64,000 nt of DNA, taken from assembly GCF_001905825.1 (NCBI RefSeq), contig NZ_LIVV01000010.1, positions 1 to 64,000 on the forward strand, in the 5' to 3' direction. Below the pieces are notes generated by a model, which was not told where the DNA came from, did not search any database, and saw nothing but the letters and a program-made list of their open reading frames with translations. The position numbers and the translations under genes were made by a program. Positions 15,571-23,361 of the stretch are shown here, piece by piece. Every line of letters begins with the position of its first letter. Position 1 is the first letter of the stretch. The DNA is from Streptomyces sp. CB02009. Lineage in GTDB: Bacteria > Actinomycetota > Actinomycetes > Streptomycetales > Streptomycetaceae.

Positions 15571-15595
15571 CGCCGCCGGCGCCATGCCGGCGGCG
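15571..15595. other. 10-bp perfect hairpin between pspA and pspAA
   Basis: CGCCGCCGGC and GCCGGCGGCG are separated by GCCAT. There is no U-tract, so it may slow polymerase or stabilise the pspA mRNA rather than terminate. This would let PspA be made in excess over PspAA. Confidence 0.55.
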
Positions 15596-15638
15596 TCACG
15601 TCACGTAGGCGACAGCCCGCGCACAGACAGGACGCGTC

Positions 15639-15917
15639 ATGATCGTACGGATCATGGGGGAGGGCCAGCTGACGCTGGCCGACAGCCACCTCGTCGAGCT
15701 GAACAGACTCGACGACGAGCTGCTCGTGGAGATGGAGTCGGGGGACCAGGACGGCTTCCGGCGCACGCTGAACGCCCTCCTGGACGAGGTCCGGCGGCTC
15801 GGCACACCTCTGCCGGACGACGCGCTCGAACCCTCGGAGCTGATCCTGCCCGCTCCGGACGCGGGCCTGGACGAGGTCAGGGAGATGCTCTCCGACGACG
15901 GCCTCATCCCCGGCTGA
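15639..15917 (+). CDS. pspAA: PspA-associated protein PspAA
   Basis: A 92-residue acidic cytosolic protein, MIVRIMGEGQLTLADSHLVELNRLDDELLVEM. This small beta-strand/helix domain is repeatedly found beside or fused to PspA in actinobacteria and archaea. It is recalled as PspAA, a modulator of PspA assembly. It starts at the ATG at 15639 just downstream of the pspA hairpin and is followed by a strong palindromic terminator. It belongs to the same transcription unit as pspA. Confidence 0.9.
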   Translation: MIVRIMGEGQLTLADSHLVELNRLDDELLVEMESGDQDGFRRTLNALLDEVRRLGTPLPDDALEPSELILPAPDAGLDEVREMLSDDGLIPG

Positions 15918-15971
15918 CGGCTCGCGGCTGACGGCTGTCGACTGTCGGCCGCCGGCCGGCGACCCCGAGCG

Positions 15972-16007
15972 ACGGTCCCGCCGACCCCTAGGGGTCGGCG
16001 GGACCGT
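15972..16007. terminator. 36-bp perfect palindrome after pspAA
   Basis: ACGGTCCCGCCGACCCCT and its reverse complement meet without a spacer. GTGTTT follows. It probably ends the pspA-pspAA transcript and insulates the kinase gene, whose promoter follows about 55 bp later. Confidence 0.7.
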
Positions 16008-16061
16008 GTGTTTCGCGCCGGGTGCGCGCCGGAGCGGGCACGGCCGCCCTGTTCCGCCCCG

Positions 16062-16067
16062 TACCGT
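16062..16067 (+). promoter_or_regulatory. -10 element TACCGT, leaderless start of the sensor kinase gene
   Basis: TACCGT is followed by 8 bp and then the GTG at 16076, with no ribosome binding site between. It directly supports the GTG at 16076 over the earlier ATG-like start in the same frame. Confidence 0.5.
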
Positions 16068-16075
16068 TGTTGCCC

Positions 16076-17317
16076 GTGACCCCCACCGGACCCGCCACCG
16101 GCTCGCCCTTCGCCCGTCTCCGCGACGGGTTCCGCGCGCATCCGCTCGCCTTCGACGCGACGCTCGCGTTCGGCGTCCTCGTCTCGATGATCGCCGGGTC
16201 CTTCACCGCCCCGCACGGCAGCCCGGGCGGCCTGACCTTCGGCGACCGGGTGCCCAGCGCGGCGAACGTGCTGTTCATGGTGCTGGCCGCCGCCGCCCTG
16301 GTGCTGCGCCGCCGCTACCCCTTCCACGTGCTCTGCTTCACGGTGGCGGTCAGCCTCCTGGAGCTGGTCAACGACACCCGGCCCGCGACCATCGCCATGA
16401 GCGCCGTCATCGCGCTCTACACGGTCGCCTCCCGCACCGACCGGCCCACCACCTGGCGGGTCGGCCTCGTCACCATGGCGGCGCTGACGGCCGCGGCCAT
16501 GGCCTTCGGCCCCACCCACTGGTACGCCCAGGAGAACGTCGGCCTCTTCGCCTGGACCGGCATGGCGGCGGCCGCGGGGGACGCCGTCCGCAGCCGCCGG
16601 GCGTTCGTCGACGCCATCAGGGAGCGGGCCGAGCGGGCCGAGCGCACCCGCGAGGAGGAGGCCGGCCGCCGGGTCGCGGAGGAGCGCCTGCGGATCGCCC
16701 GCGACCTCCACGACGTCGTCGCCCACCACATCGCCCTGGTGAACGTCCAGGCCGGCGTCGCGGCGCACGTCATGGACAAGCGCCCCGACCAGGCCAAGGA
16801 GGCCCTCGCGCATGTCAGGGACGCGAGCCGGTCCGCGCTCGACGAGCTGCGTGCCACCGTGGGGCTGCTGCGCCAGTCCGGCGACCCGGAGGCCCCCACC
16901 GAGCCGGCCCCGGGCCTCGCCGTCCTCGACGGGCTGCTCGACAGCTTCCGCAACGCCGGGCTCCCGGTCGCCCTGGCCCGCACCGACGGGGAGCGGCCGC
17001 TGCCCGCGACCGTCGACCTGGCCGCGTACCGGATCGTGCAGGAGGCGCTGACCAACGTGCGCAAGCACGCGGGTCCGGAGGCCGAGGCGGAGGTGAGCGT
17101 GGTCCGGGTGGGCCGCACCGTCGAGATCACCGTCCTCGACAACGGCACGTCCACGCCCGACCCCGACCCCGTGCCCAACGGCGGCCACGGCCTGCTCGGC
17201 ATGCGCGAGCGGGTCGGCGCGCTCGGCGGCACCCTGACCGCGGCCCCCCGCTACGGCGGCGGGTTCCGCGTCCAGGCGATACTGCCGGTGACGTCCCGCA
17301 CGGGGGAGGACACATGA
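16076..17317 (+). CDS. NarL-system sensor histidine kinase
   Basis: A 413-residue kinase. About five or six hydrophobic segments lie in residues 20-170, then a linker coiled coil (RERAERAERTREEEAGRR). The HisKA_3 dimerisation box is EERLRIARDLHDVVAHHIALVNVQAG, with the phospho-accepting His in DLHD. The ATPase domain has YRIVQEALTNVRKHAG (N box), DNG and NGGHGLLGMRERVGALGG (G boxes). The sensory part has no recognisable extracellular domain, so it probably senses the membrane itself. It is translationally coupled to the response regulator by ATGA. Confidence 0.92.
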   Translation: MTPTGPATGSPFARLRDGFRAHPLAFDATLAFGVLVSMIAGSFTAPHGSPGGLTFGDRVPSAANVLFMVLAAAALVLRRRYPFHVLCFTVAVSLLELVNDTRPATIAMSAVIALYTVASRTDRPTTWRVGLVTMAALTAAAMAFGPTHWYAQENVGLFAWTGMAAAAGDAVRSRRAFVDAIRERAERAERTREEEAGRRVAEERLRIARDLHDVVAHHIALVNVQAGVAAHVMDKRPDQAKEALAHVRDASRSALDELRATVGLLRQSGDPEAPTEPAPGLAVLDGLLDSFRNAGLPVALARTDGERPLPATVDLAAYRIVQEALTNVRKHAGPEAEAEVSVVRVGRTVEITVLDNGTSTPDPDPVPNGGHGLLGMRERVGALGGTLTAAPRYGGGFRVQAILPVTSRTGEDT

Positions 17318-18003
17318 CGATCCGGGTACTGCTCGCCGACGACCAGGCCCTGCTCCGCAGCGCCTTCAAGGTCCTGGTGAACTCCGAACCGGACATGGAG
17401 GTCGTCGGCGAGGCCGCCGACGGCGCCCAGGCCGTGGCCCTGGCCCGCTCCGAGCGGGCCGACGTGGTCCTGATGGACATCCGGATGCCGGGCACCGACG
17501 GCCTCGCGGCCACCCGCATGATCACCGCGGATCCGGAGCTCTCCGCCGTACGGATCGTCATGCTGACCACCTTCGAGGTCGACGAGTACGTCGTGCAGTC
17601 GCTGCGCGCCGGGGCCTCCGGCTTCCTCGGCAAGGGCGCCGAACCCGAGGAGCTGCTCGGCGCGATCCGGATCGCCCACGCCGGCGAGGCGCTGCTCTCC
17701 CCGGCCGCCACCAAGGGCCTGATCGCCACGTTCCTGGCCCAGGGCCCCGGCGCGGACGTCGTGGGCGACGGCGGCCGGGGCCGCACCGAGCGGCTGGCCG
17801 CGCTCACCGCCCGGGAGCGCGAGGTCCTCGTCCTCGTCGCCGGCGGACTCTCCAACGACGAGATCGCCGAGCGGCTCGACGTCAGCCCGCTCACCGTGAA
17901 GACCCACGTCAACCGGGCCATGGCCAAGCTGGGCGCCCGCGACCGGGCCCAGCTGGTCGTCACCGCCTACGAATCGGGACTGGTACGTCCGAGGGTGGAG
18001 TGA
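17314..18003 (+). CDS. NarL/LuxR-family response regulator
   Basis: A 229-residue regulator. The receiver domain has LLADDQALLRSAF, the phosphorylated Asp in VVLMDIRMPGTDG, the switch Thr in MLTTFE and the Lys in FLGKGAEP. The C-terminal LuxR helix-turn-helix is LTAREREVLVLVAGGLSNDEIAERL (split from residue 160 on) with VSPLTVKTHVNRAMAKLGARDR as recognition helix. Its gene overlaps the kinase stop by 4 bp. The AcrB-like pump gene starts 187 bp downstream on the same strand and is a likely target. Confidence 0.94.
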   Translation: MTIRVLLADDQALLRSAFKVLVNSEPDMEVVGEAADGAQAVALARSERADVVLMDIRMPGTDGLAATRMITADPELSAVRIVMLTTFEVDEYVVQSLRAGASGFLGKGAEPEELLGAIRIAHAGEALLSPAATKGLIATFLAQGPGADVVGDGGRGRTERLAALTAREREVLVLVAGGLSNDEIAERLDVSPLTVKTHVNRAMAKLGARDRAQLVVTAYESGLVRPRVE

Positions 18004-18190
18004 CCGGGGGCTCCGGCGTACTCCAGACGCGGTATGCGCGGGATAAGGATCTGGACCCGGGGGGCGAGGACTTCCGGCGCTCGATGGCAGATCGTATAGA
18101 CGGGGGGCACCTCCGGCGGATCCCGCGGATCCGGGCCGGGGTCTTGGCTGCTCCCGCCTGTCGACGAGTACGCCACAGAAGAGAGACCCC

Positions 18191-21100
18191 ATGTCCTGGC
18201 TGTCGAGATTCAGCCTCGCGCAAAGGGCCCTGATCGGGCTGATCTCCATCGTCGCCCTGGTGTTCGGGGCGATTGCGATACCGCAGCTGAAGCAGCAGCT
18301 GTTCCCTTCGATCGAGCTGCCCATGGTCTCGGTCCTCGCCCCCTACCAGGGTGCCTCTCCCGATGTGGTCGAGAAGCAGGTCGTCGAGCCCCTGGAGAAC
18401 AACCTCAAGGCCGTCGACGGCCTGAAGTCGGTCACCTCCACGGCCTCCGAGGGCATGGCGCTCGTCATGGCCTCCTTCGACTACGGCGACGAGTCGACGA
18501 AGCAGCTCGTCGCCGACGTCCAGCAGGCCGTCAACCGGGCCCGCGCCGAACTGCCCGACACCGTCGACCCGCAGGTCGTGGCCGGCTCCACGGACGACAT
18601 CCCGACCGTCGTCCTCGCCGCCGCCTCCGACCAGGACCCGCAGGCGCTCGCCGACCTGCTGGACCGCACCGTCGTGCCCGCCCTCGAGGACATCGACGGC
18701 GTCGGCCAGGTCTCCGTCACCGGCGTCCAGGACCTCCAGGTCTCCGTCACCCCGGACGACCGCAAGCTCGCCGCGGCCGGTCTCACCACCATGAAGCTCG
18801 GCGAGGCCCTCCGCTCCGGCGGCGGCACCCTCCCGGCCGGCTCCTTCTCCGAGACGGGCAAGAGCCGCACCATCCAGGTCGGCGGCGGCTTCACCTCGCT
18901 GCGGCAGATCGAGGACCTCCGCATCCCGGCGGCCACTCCCGGCAAGGGCAAGGCGGTCCGCCTCGGTGACGTGGCCACCGTCCGCCAGGAGGAGGCTCCG
19001 CGCGTCTCCCTGACCCGGACCAACGGCAAGCCCAGCCTCGCCGTCATGGCCACCATGGACAAGGACGGCAGCGCCGTCGCGATCTCCGACGCCGTCAAGG
19101 AGAAGCTGCCCGAGCTGCGCGCCGACCTCGGCGCGGGCGCCGAGCTGACCGTGGTCTCCGACCAGGGCCCGGCCGTCGCCAAGGCCGTCTCAGGACTGAC
19201 CACCGAGGGCGCCCTCGGCCTCGTCATGGCCGTCCTGGTGATCCTGGTCTTCCTCGCGTCGATCCGCTCCACCCTGGTCACCGCGGTCTCCATCCCGCTC
19301 TCGGTCGTCCTCGCGCTCATCGTGCTGTGGACCCGCGACCTCTCGCTCAACATGCTGACGCTCGGCGCGCTCACCATCGCCATCGGCCGGGTCGTCGACG
19401 ACTCGATCGTGGTCCTGGAGAACATCAAGCGGCACCTCGGCTACGGCGAGGAGCGGCAGTCCGCGATCCTCACCGCGGTCCGCGAGGTGGCGGGCGCCGT
19501 CACCTCCTCGACGCTCACGACCGTCGCCGTCTTCCTGCCGATCGGTCTGACCGGCGGCATGATCGGCGAGCTGTTCGGCTCGTTCTCGCTGACGGTCACG
19601 GCGGCCCTGCTGGCCTCGCTGCTCGTCTCCCTGACGGTCGTCCCGGTCCTCTCGTACTGGTTCCTGCGCGCCCCCAAGGGCACCCCGGAGGACCTGGCCG
19701 AGGCCCGCAGGCTGGCCGAGGAGAAGGAGGAGAAGAGCCGTCTCCAGCGTCTGTACGTGCCGGTCCTGAAGTTCGCGACCCGGCGCCGGCTGACCAGCCT
19801 CGCCATCGCGTTCGTCGTCCTGATCGTCACCTTCGGCATGGCCCCGCTCCTGAAGACGAACTTCTTCGACCAGGGCGAGCAGGAGGTGCTCAGCATCCAG
19901 CAGGAGCTGGCGCCCGGCACCGCCCTCGACGCCTCCGACGCGGCCGCGAAGAAGGTCGAGAAGCTCCTCGCGGACATCGACGGCGTCAAGGACTACCAGG
20001 TCAACGTCGGCTCGTCCGGCTTCATGGCGGCCTTCGGCGGCGGCACCGGCACCAACCAGGCCACCTACCAGGTCAGCCTCGAGGAGTCCGCCGACTTCGA
20101 GAAGACCCGCGACGCCATCGAGAAGGGCCTCGGCTCCCTCGACGGCATCGGCGACACCAAGCTCGCCGCCGGTGACGGCTTCGGCAGCCAGGACCTGAGC
20201 GTGGTCGTCAAGGCCGCCGACGCCGAGGTCCTCGAGAAGGCCTCCGAGCAGGTCCGGGCCGCGATCGCCGGCATCAAGGACGTCACCGACGTCCAGAGCG
20301 ACCTCTCCCAGTCCGTCCCGCGCATCTCGGTCAAGGCGAAGCCCGCCGCGGCCGACGCCGGGTTCGACTCCGCCTCGCTCGGCATGATCGTCGGCCAGGC
20401 CGTCCGGGGCACCCCGACCGCCAAGGCCATCCTCGACGACAGCGAGCGGGACGTCCTCATCACCTCGGCGAAGCCGGTCACCACCCTGGCCGGCCTCAAG
20501 GCGCTGCCCCTCGGCCCGGTGAAGCTGGGCGACATCGCCACCGTCGAGCTCGTCCCCGGCCCGGTCTCCATGACCCGGATCGACGGCGCCCGCGCGGCGA
20601 CGATCACGGCCAAGCCGGTCGGCGACAACACCGGCGCCGTGAGCGCCACCCTGCAGCAGAAGATCGACGCGCTCGACCTGCCCGAGGGCGCCACCGCCAG
20701 CATCGGCGGTGTCTCCGAGGACCAGTCCGAGGCCTTCCTGAACCTGTTCCTGGCGATGCTCGCGGCCGTCGCGATCGTCTTCATGCTGCTCGTCGCGACC
20801 TTCCGGTCGCTGATCCAGCCGCTGATCCTGCTGGTCTCGATCCCGTTCGCGGCGACCGGTGCGATCGGTCTCCTCGTGGTCACCGACACCGCGATGGGAG
20901 TCCCGGCGATGATCGGCATGCTGATGCTCATCGGCATCGTCGTCACCAACGCGATCGTGCTGATCGACCTGATCAACCAGTACCGGGCGCAGGGCCTGGG
21001 CGTCGTCGAAGCGGTGATCGAGGGTGGCCGGCACCGGCTCCGCCCGATCCTGATGACCGCCCTGGCGACGATCTTCGCCCTGCTGCCGATGGCGCTCGGC

Positions 21101-21337
21101 ATCACCGGCGAGGGCGGTTTCATCGCCCAGCCGCTGGCCGTGGTGGTGATCGGCGGTCTGATCACGTCGACGCTGCTGACGCTGCTCCTCGTCCCCACGC
21201 TCTACGCGATGGTGGAGCTCCGCAAGGAGCGCCGTGCGAAGAAGAAGGCGGCGAAGAAGGGCAAGGACATCCCGGAGCAGCCGACGGAGGCGAACACCGA
21301 CACGGACACGGCTCTGCTGGACGCGCTGGACATCTAG
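18191..21337 (+). CDS. AcrB-like RND efflux transporter permease
   Basis: A 1048-residue inner-membrane transporter of the HAE1/AcrB type rather than MmpL. It shows the duplicated topology: one helix, a large periplasmic-type loop (about residues 35-330), a helix block, a second loop and a second block. Helix 4 has TIAIGRVVDDSIVVLEN with the paired aspartates of the proton relay, and FLPIGLTGGMIGELFGSF is typical. The start is the ATG at 18191 after GAAGAGAGAC. No membrane fusion protein or outer-membrane partner is encoded nearby, as expected for a Gram-positive, leaving its export route unclear. The C-terminus is Lys-rich. Confidence 0.93.
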   Translation: MSWLSRFSLAQRALIGLISIVALVFGAIAIPQLKQQLFPSIELPMVSVLAPYQGASPDVVEKQVVEPLENNLKAVDGLKSVTSTASEGMALVMASFDYGDESTKQLVADVQQAVNRARAELPDTVDPQVVAGSTDDIPTVVLAAASDQDPQALADLLDRTVVPALEDIDGVGQVSVTGVQDLQVSVTPDDRKLAAAGLTTMKLGEALRSGGGTLPAGSFSETGKSRTIQVGGGFTSLRQIEDLRIPAATPGKGKAVRLGDVATVRQEEAPRVSLTRTNGKPSLAVMATMDKDGSAVAISDAVKEKLPELRADLGAGAELTVVSDQGPAVAKAVSGLTTEGALGLVMAVLVILVFLASIRSTLVTAVSIPLSVVLALIVLWTRDLSLNMLTLGALTIAIGRVVDDSIVVLENIKRHLGYGEERQSAILTAVREVAGAVTSSTLTTVAVFLPIGLTGGMIGELFGSFSLTVTAALLASLLVSLTVVPVLSYWFLRAPKGTPEDLAEARRLAEEKEEKSRLQRLYVPVLKFATRRRLTSLAIAFVVLIVTFGMAPLLKTNFFDQGEQEVLSIQQELAPGTALDASDAAAKKVEKLLADIDGVKDYQVNVGSSGFMAAFGGGTGTNQATYQVSLEESADFEKTRDAIEKGLGSLDGIGDTKLAAGDGFGSQDLSVVVKAADAEVLEKASEQVRAAIAGIKDVTDVQSDLSQSVPRISVKAKPAAADAGFDSASLGMIVGQAVRGTPTAKAILDDSERDVLITSAKPVTTLAGLKALPLGPVKLGDIATVELVPGPVSMTRIDGARAATITAKPVGDNTGAVSATLQQKIDALDLPEGATASIGGVSEDQSEAFLNLFLAMLAAVAIVFMLLVATFRSLIQPLILLVSIPFAATGAIGLLVVTDTAMGVPAMIGMLMLIGIVVTNAIVLIDLINQYRAQGLGVVEAVIEGGRHRLRPILMTALATIFALLPMALGITGEGGFIAQPLAVVVIGGLITSTLLTLLLVPTLYAMVELRKERRAKKKAAKKGKDIPEQPTEANTDTDTALLDALDI

Positions 21338-21373
21338 GCGGCGCGTCCACGCGGCGGGCATGCCGCGCGTACG

Positions 21374-21410
21374 CCGAAGGGCGCCCCGCACACTGCGGGG
21401 CGCCCTTCGG
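21374..21410. terminator. 17-bp stem bidirectional terminator, RND pump / nadA
   Basis: A perfect CCGAAGGGCGCCCCGCA stem with a CAC loop lies between the convergent ends of the pump gene and nadA. It can serve both directions. Confidence 0.8.
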
Positions 21411-21430
21411 GCCTGTCCGGGGGAGAACCG

Positions 21431-22618
21431 TTACGGCAGAGCGAGCATCCGCTCCAGCGCGAGCTTCGCGAAGCTCTCCGTCTCCTTGTCGACCTGGATC
21501 TGGTTGATGAGGTTGCCCTCGGCCAGCGACTCCAGGGTCCACACCAGGTGCGGGAGGTCGATGCGGTTCATCGTCGAGCAGAAGCAGACCGTCTTGTCGA
21601 GGAAGACGATCTCCTTGTCCTGGTCGGCGAACCGGTTCGCCAGGCGGCGGACCAGGTTCAGCTCCGTGCCGATCGCCCACTTGGAACCGGCCGGGGCCGC
21701 CTCCAGGGTGTTGATGATGTACTCGGTCGAGCCCACGTAGTCCGCGGCGGCGACGACCTCGTGCCGGCACTCGGGGTGGACCAGCACGTTCACGCCCGGG
21801 ATGCGCTCGCGGACGTCGTTCACCGAGTCCAGCGAGAAGCGGCCGTGCACCGAGCAGTGGCCCCGCCACAGGATCATCTTGGCGGCGCGCAGCTCCTCGA
21901 CGGTCAGCCCGCCGTTCGGCTTGTGCGGGTTGTACAGGACGCAGTCGTCGAGCGACATGCCCATGTCGCGGACGGCCGTGTTGCGGCCCAGGTGCTGGTC
22001 CGGCAGGAACAGCACCTTCTCTCCCTGCTCGAACGCCCAGTCCAGGGCGCGCTCGGCGTTGGACGAGGTGCAGATCGTGCCCCCGTGCTTGCCGGTGAAG
22101 GCCTTGATGTCGGCCGAGGAGTTCATGTACGAGACGGGCACGACCTGCTCGGCGATGCCGGCCTCGGTCAGTACGTCCCAGCACTCGGCGACCTGCTCGG
22201 CGGTGGCCATGTCGGCCATCGAGCAGCCGGCCGCGAGGTCGGGCAGGACGACCTTCTGCTCGTCGCCGGTCAGGATGTCGGCCGACTCCGCCATGAAGTG
22301 CACACCGCAGAAGACGATGTACTCGGCCTCGGGCTTGGCCGCCGCGTCCCGCGCGAGCTTGAAGGAGTCGCCGGTGACGTCGGCGAACTGGATGACCTCG
22401 TCGCGCTGGTAGTGGTGGCCGAGCACGAAGACCTTGTCCCCGAGCTTCTCCTTGGCCGCGCGGGCGCGCTCCACCAGGTCAGGGTCGGAGGGCGACGGCA
22501 GATCGCCGGGACACTCCACGCCGCGCTCGCTCTTCGGGTCGGCCTCGCGACCGAGCAGAAGCAGGGCGAGCGGCGACGGCTGGACGTCGAGATCATGACG
22601 GGCTTGGGCCGTGGTCAC
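21431..22618 (-). CDS. nadA: Quinolinate synthase
   Basis: A 395-residue [4Fe-4S] enzyme that condenses iminoaspartate with dihydroxyacetone phosphate to give quinolinate for NAD synthesis. The three cluster cysteines lie in VFCGVHFMAE, HPECRHEV and KTVCFCSTMNR. HHYQRDEVIQFADVTGDS and PDQHLGRNTA are substrate-side motifs. The GTG at 22618 (VTTAQARHDLDVQ) matches the usual Streptomyces start; earlier in-frame starts lie in what looks like leader. No nadB or nadC is adjacent. The nearby erpA, an Fe-S carrier gene, is divergent and may help mature this enzyme. Confidence 0.96.
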   Translation of the reverse strand: MTTAQARHDLDVQPSPLALLLLGREADPKSERGVECPGDLPSPSDPDLVERARAAKEKLGDKVFVLGHHYQRDEVIQFADVTGDSFKLARDAAAKPEAEYIVFCGVHFMAESADILTGDEQKVVLPDLAAGCSMADMATAEQVAECWDVLTEAGIAEQVVPVSYMNSSADIKAFTGKHGGTICTSSNAERALDWAFEQGEKVLFLPDQHLGRNTAVRDMGMSLDDCVLYNPHKPNGGLTVEELRAAKMILWRGHCSVHGRFSLDSVNDVRERIPGVNVLVHPECRHEVVAAADYVGSTEYIINTLEAAPAGSKWAIGTELNLVRRLANRFADQDKEIVFLDKTVCFCSTMNRIDLPHLVWTLESLAEGNLINQIQVDKETESFAKLALERMLALP

Positions 22619-22667
22619 GTCACGCACCCTTTCTTCGGGGAACCTTTTCGTCGAAATGACGCTATCT

Positions 22668-22673
22668 ATCATA
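22668..22673 (-). promoter_or_regulatory. Possible -10 element TATGAT upstream of nadA
   Basis: TATGAT on the minus strand lies about 50 bp before the GTG at 22618. The surrounding 40 bp are unusually AT-rich for this window. No good -35 hexamer is visible at 17-18 bp. Confidence 0.4.
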
Positions 22674-22735
22674 ACCGCTTCACGTCACGTTGACGATGTC
22701 CATAGTGTCCATGTGACGAATTCGCCGCCGCCGTC

Positions 22736-22779
22736 GCCGGACTCCACCCCGGGCCCCGCCGGACTCCACCCCGGGCCCC
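22736..22779. repeat. Two perfect tandem copies of a 22-bp unit
   Basis: The unit starts GCCGGACTCCACCCCGGGCC and is repeated exactly at 22736-22757 and 22758-22779 in the divergent nadA-erpA gap. Each unit contains CCCGGG. It may be a regulatory duplication or simple slippage. Confidence 0.85.
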
Positions 22780-22921
22780 CGCCGCACTTCGTCGTCCCCG
22801 TCGCTGGACAGGGTGTGCGAGCATGAAGAGAGAAAGACCCCACACGGCCCGGAATGAATCCGGGGCACCGTCGGTTGCAACCGTCGGCAAGCAGTCTCCG
22901 TACACACCGGGAGAGAAGCAG

Positions 22922-23278
22922 ATGTCCGTATCGGACGAGAAGACCACTGTCAGCGACGGCATCCTCCTGTCCGACGCCGCCGCGGCCAAGGTCAAGGGCC
23001 TCCTCGAGCAGGAAGGCCGCGAGGACCTGGCCCTGCGCGTCGCCGTTCAGCCCGGCGGCTGCTCCGGCCTGCGTTACCAGCTGTTCTTCGACGAGCGTTC
23101 GCTCGACGGCGATGTCGTGAAGGACTTCGACGGCGTCAAGGTCGTCACCGACCGCATGAGCGCCCCGTACCTGGGCGGCGCCTCGATCGACTTCGTCGAC
23201 ACCATCGAGAAGCAGGGCTTCACCATCGACAACCCGAACGCCACGGGTTCCTGCGCCTGCGGCGACTCGTTCAGCTAA
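22922..23278 (+). CDS. erpA: Iron-sulfur cluster insertion protein
   Basis: A 118-residue A-type Fe-S carrier. The three conserved cysteines are in QPGGCSGLRYQLFFDE and in the C-terminal GSCACGDSFS. A-type carriers pass [4Fe-4S] clusters to apo-enzymes. The ATG at 22922 has GGAGAG upstream and gives the usual family length; an earlier in-frame start at 22823 would add unrelated residues. It is divergent from nadA and followed by an 18-bp hairpin. Confidence 0.93.
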   Translation: MSVSDEKTTVSDGILLSDAAAAKVKGLLEQEGREDLALRVAVQPGGCSGLRYQLFFDERSLDGDVVKDFDGVKVVTDRMSAPYLGGASIDFVDTIEKQGFTIDNPNATGSCACGDSFS

Positions 23279-23300
23279 GCCGCATCGGCTGTACGCACCT

Positions 23301-23340
23301 GAGGGCGGCGGCCCGGGAGTGATCCCGGGCCGCCGCCCTC
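23301..23340. terminator. 18-bp stem bidirectional terminator after erpA
   Basis: A perfect GAGGGCGGCGGCCCGGGA stem closes on a GTGA loop. It separates erpA from the convergent gene ending at 23362. Confidence 0.8.
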
Positions 23341-23361
23341 GGTCGTGCCCGCCCACCGCAC

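Noticed and set aside
18000..18233. 77-codon + frame between the response regulator and RND pump genes
   Set aside because: It lacks a ribosome binding site and runs into the pump gene in another frame; more likely leader DNA.
19190..21391. 733-codon minus-strand frame opposite the RND pump
   Set aside because: The translation is rich in Asp/Arg/Gln/His runs typical of antisense frames of GC-rich genes; the pump frame is unambiguous.
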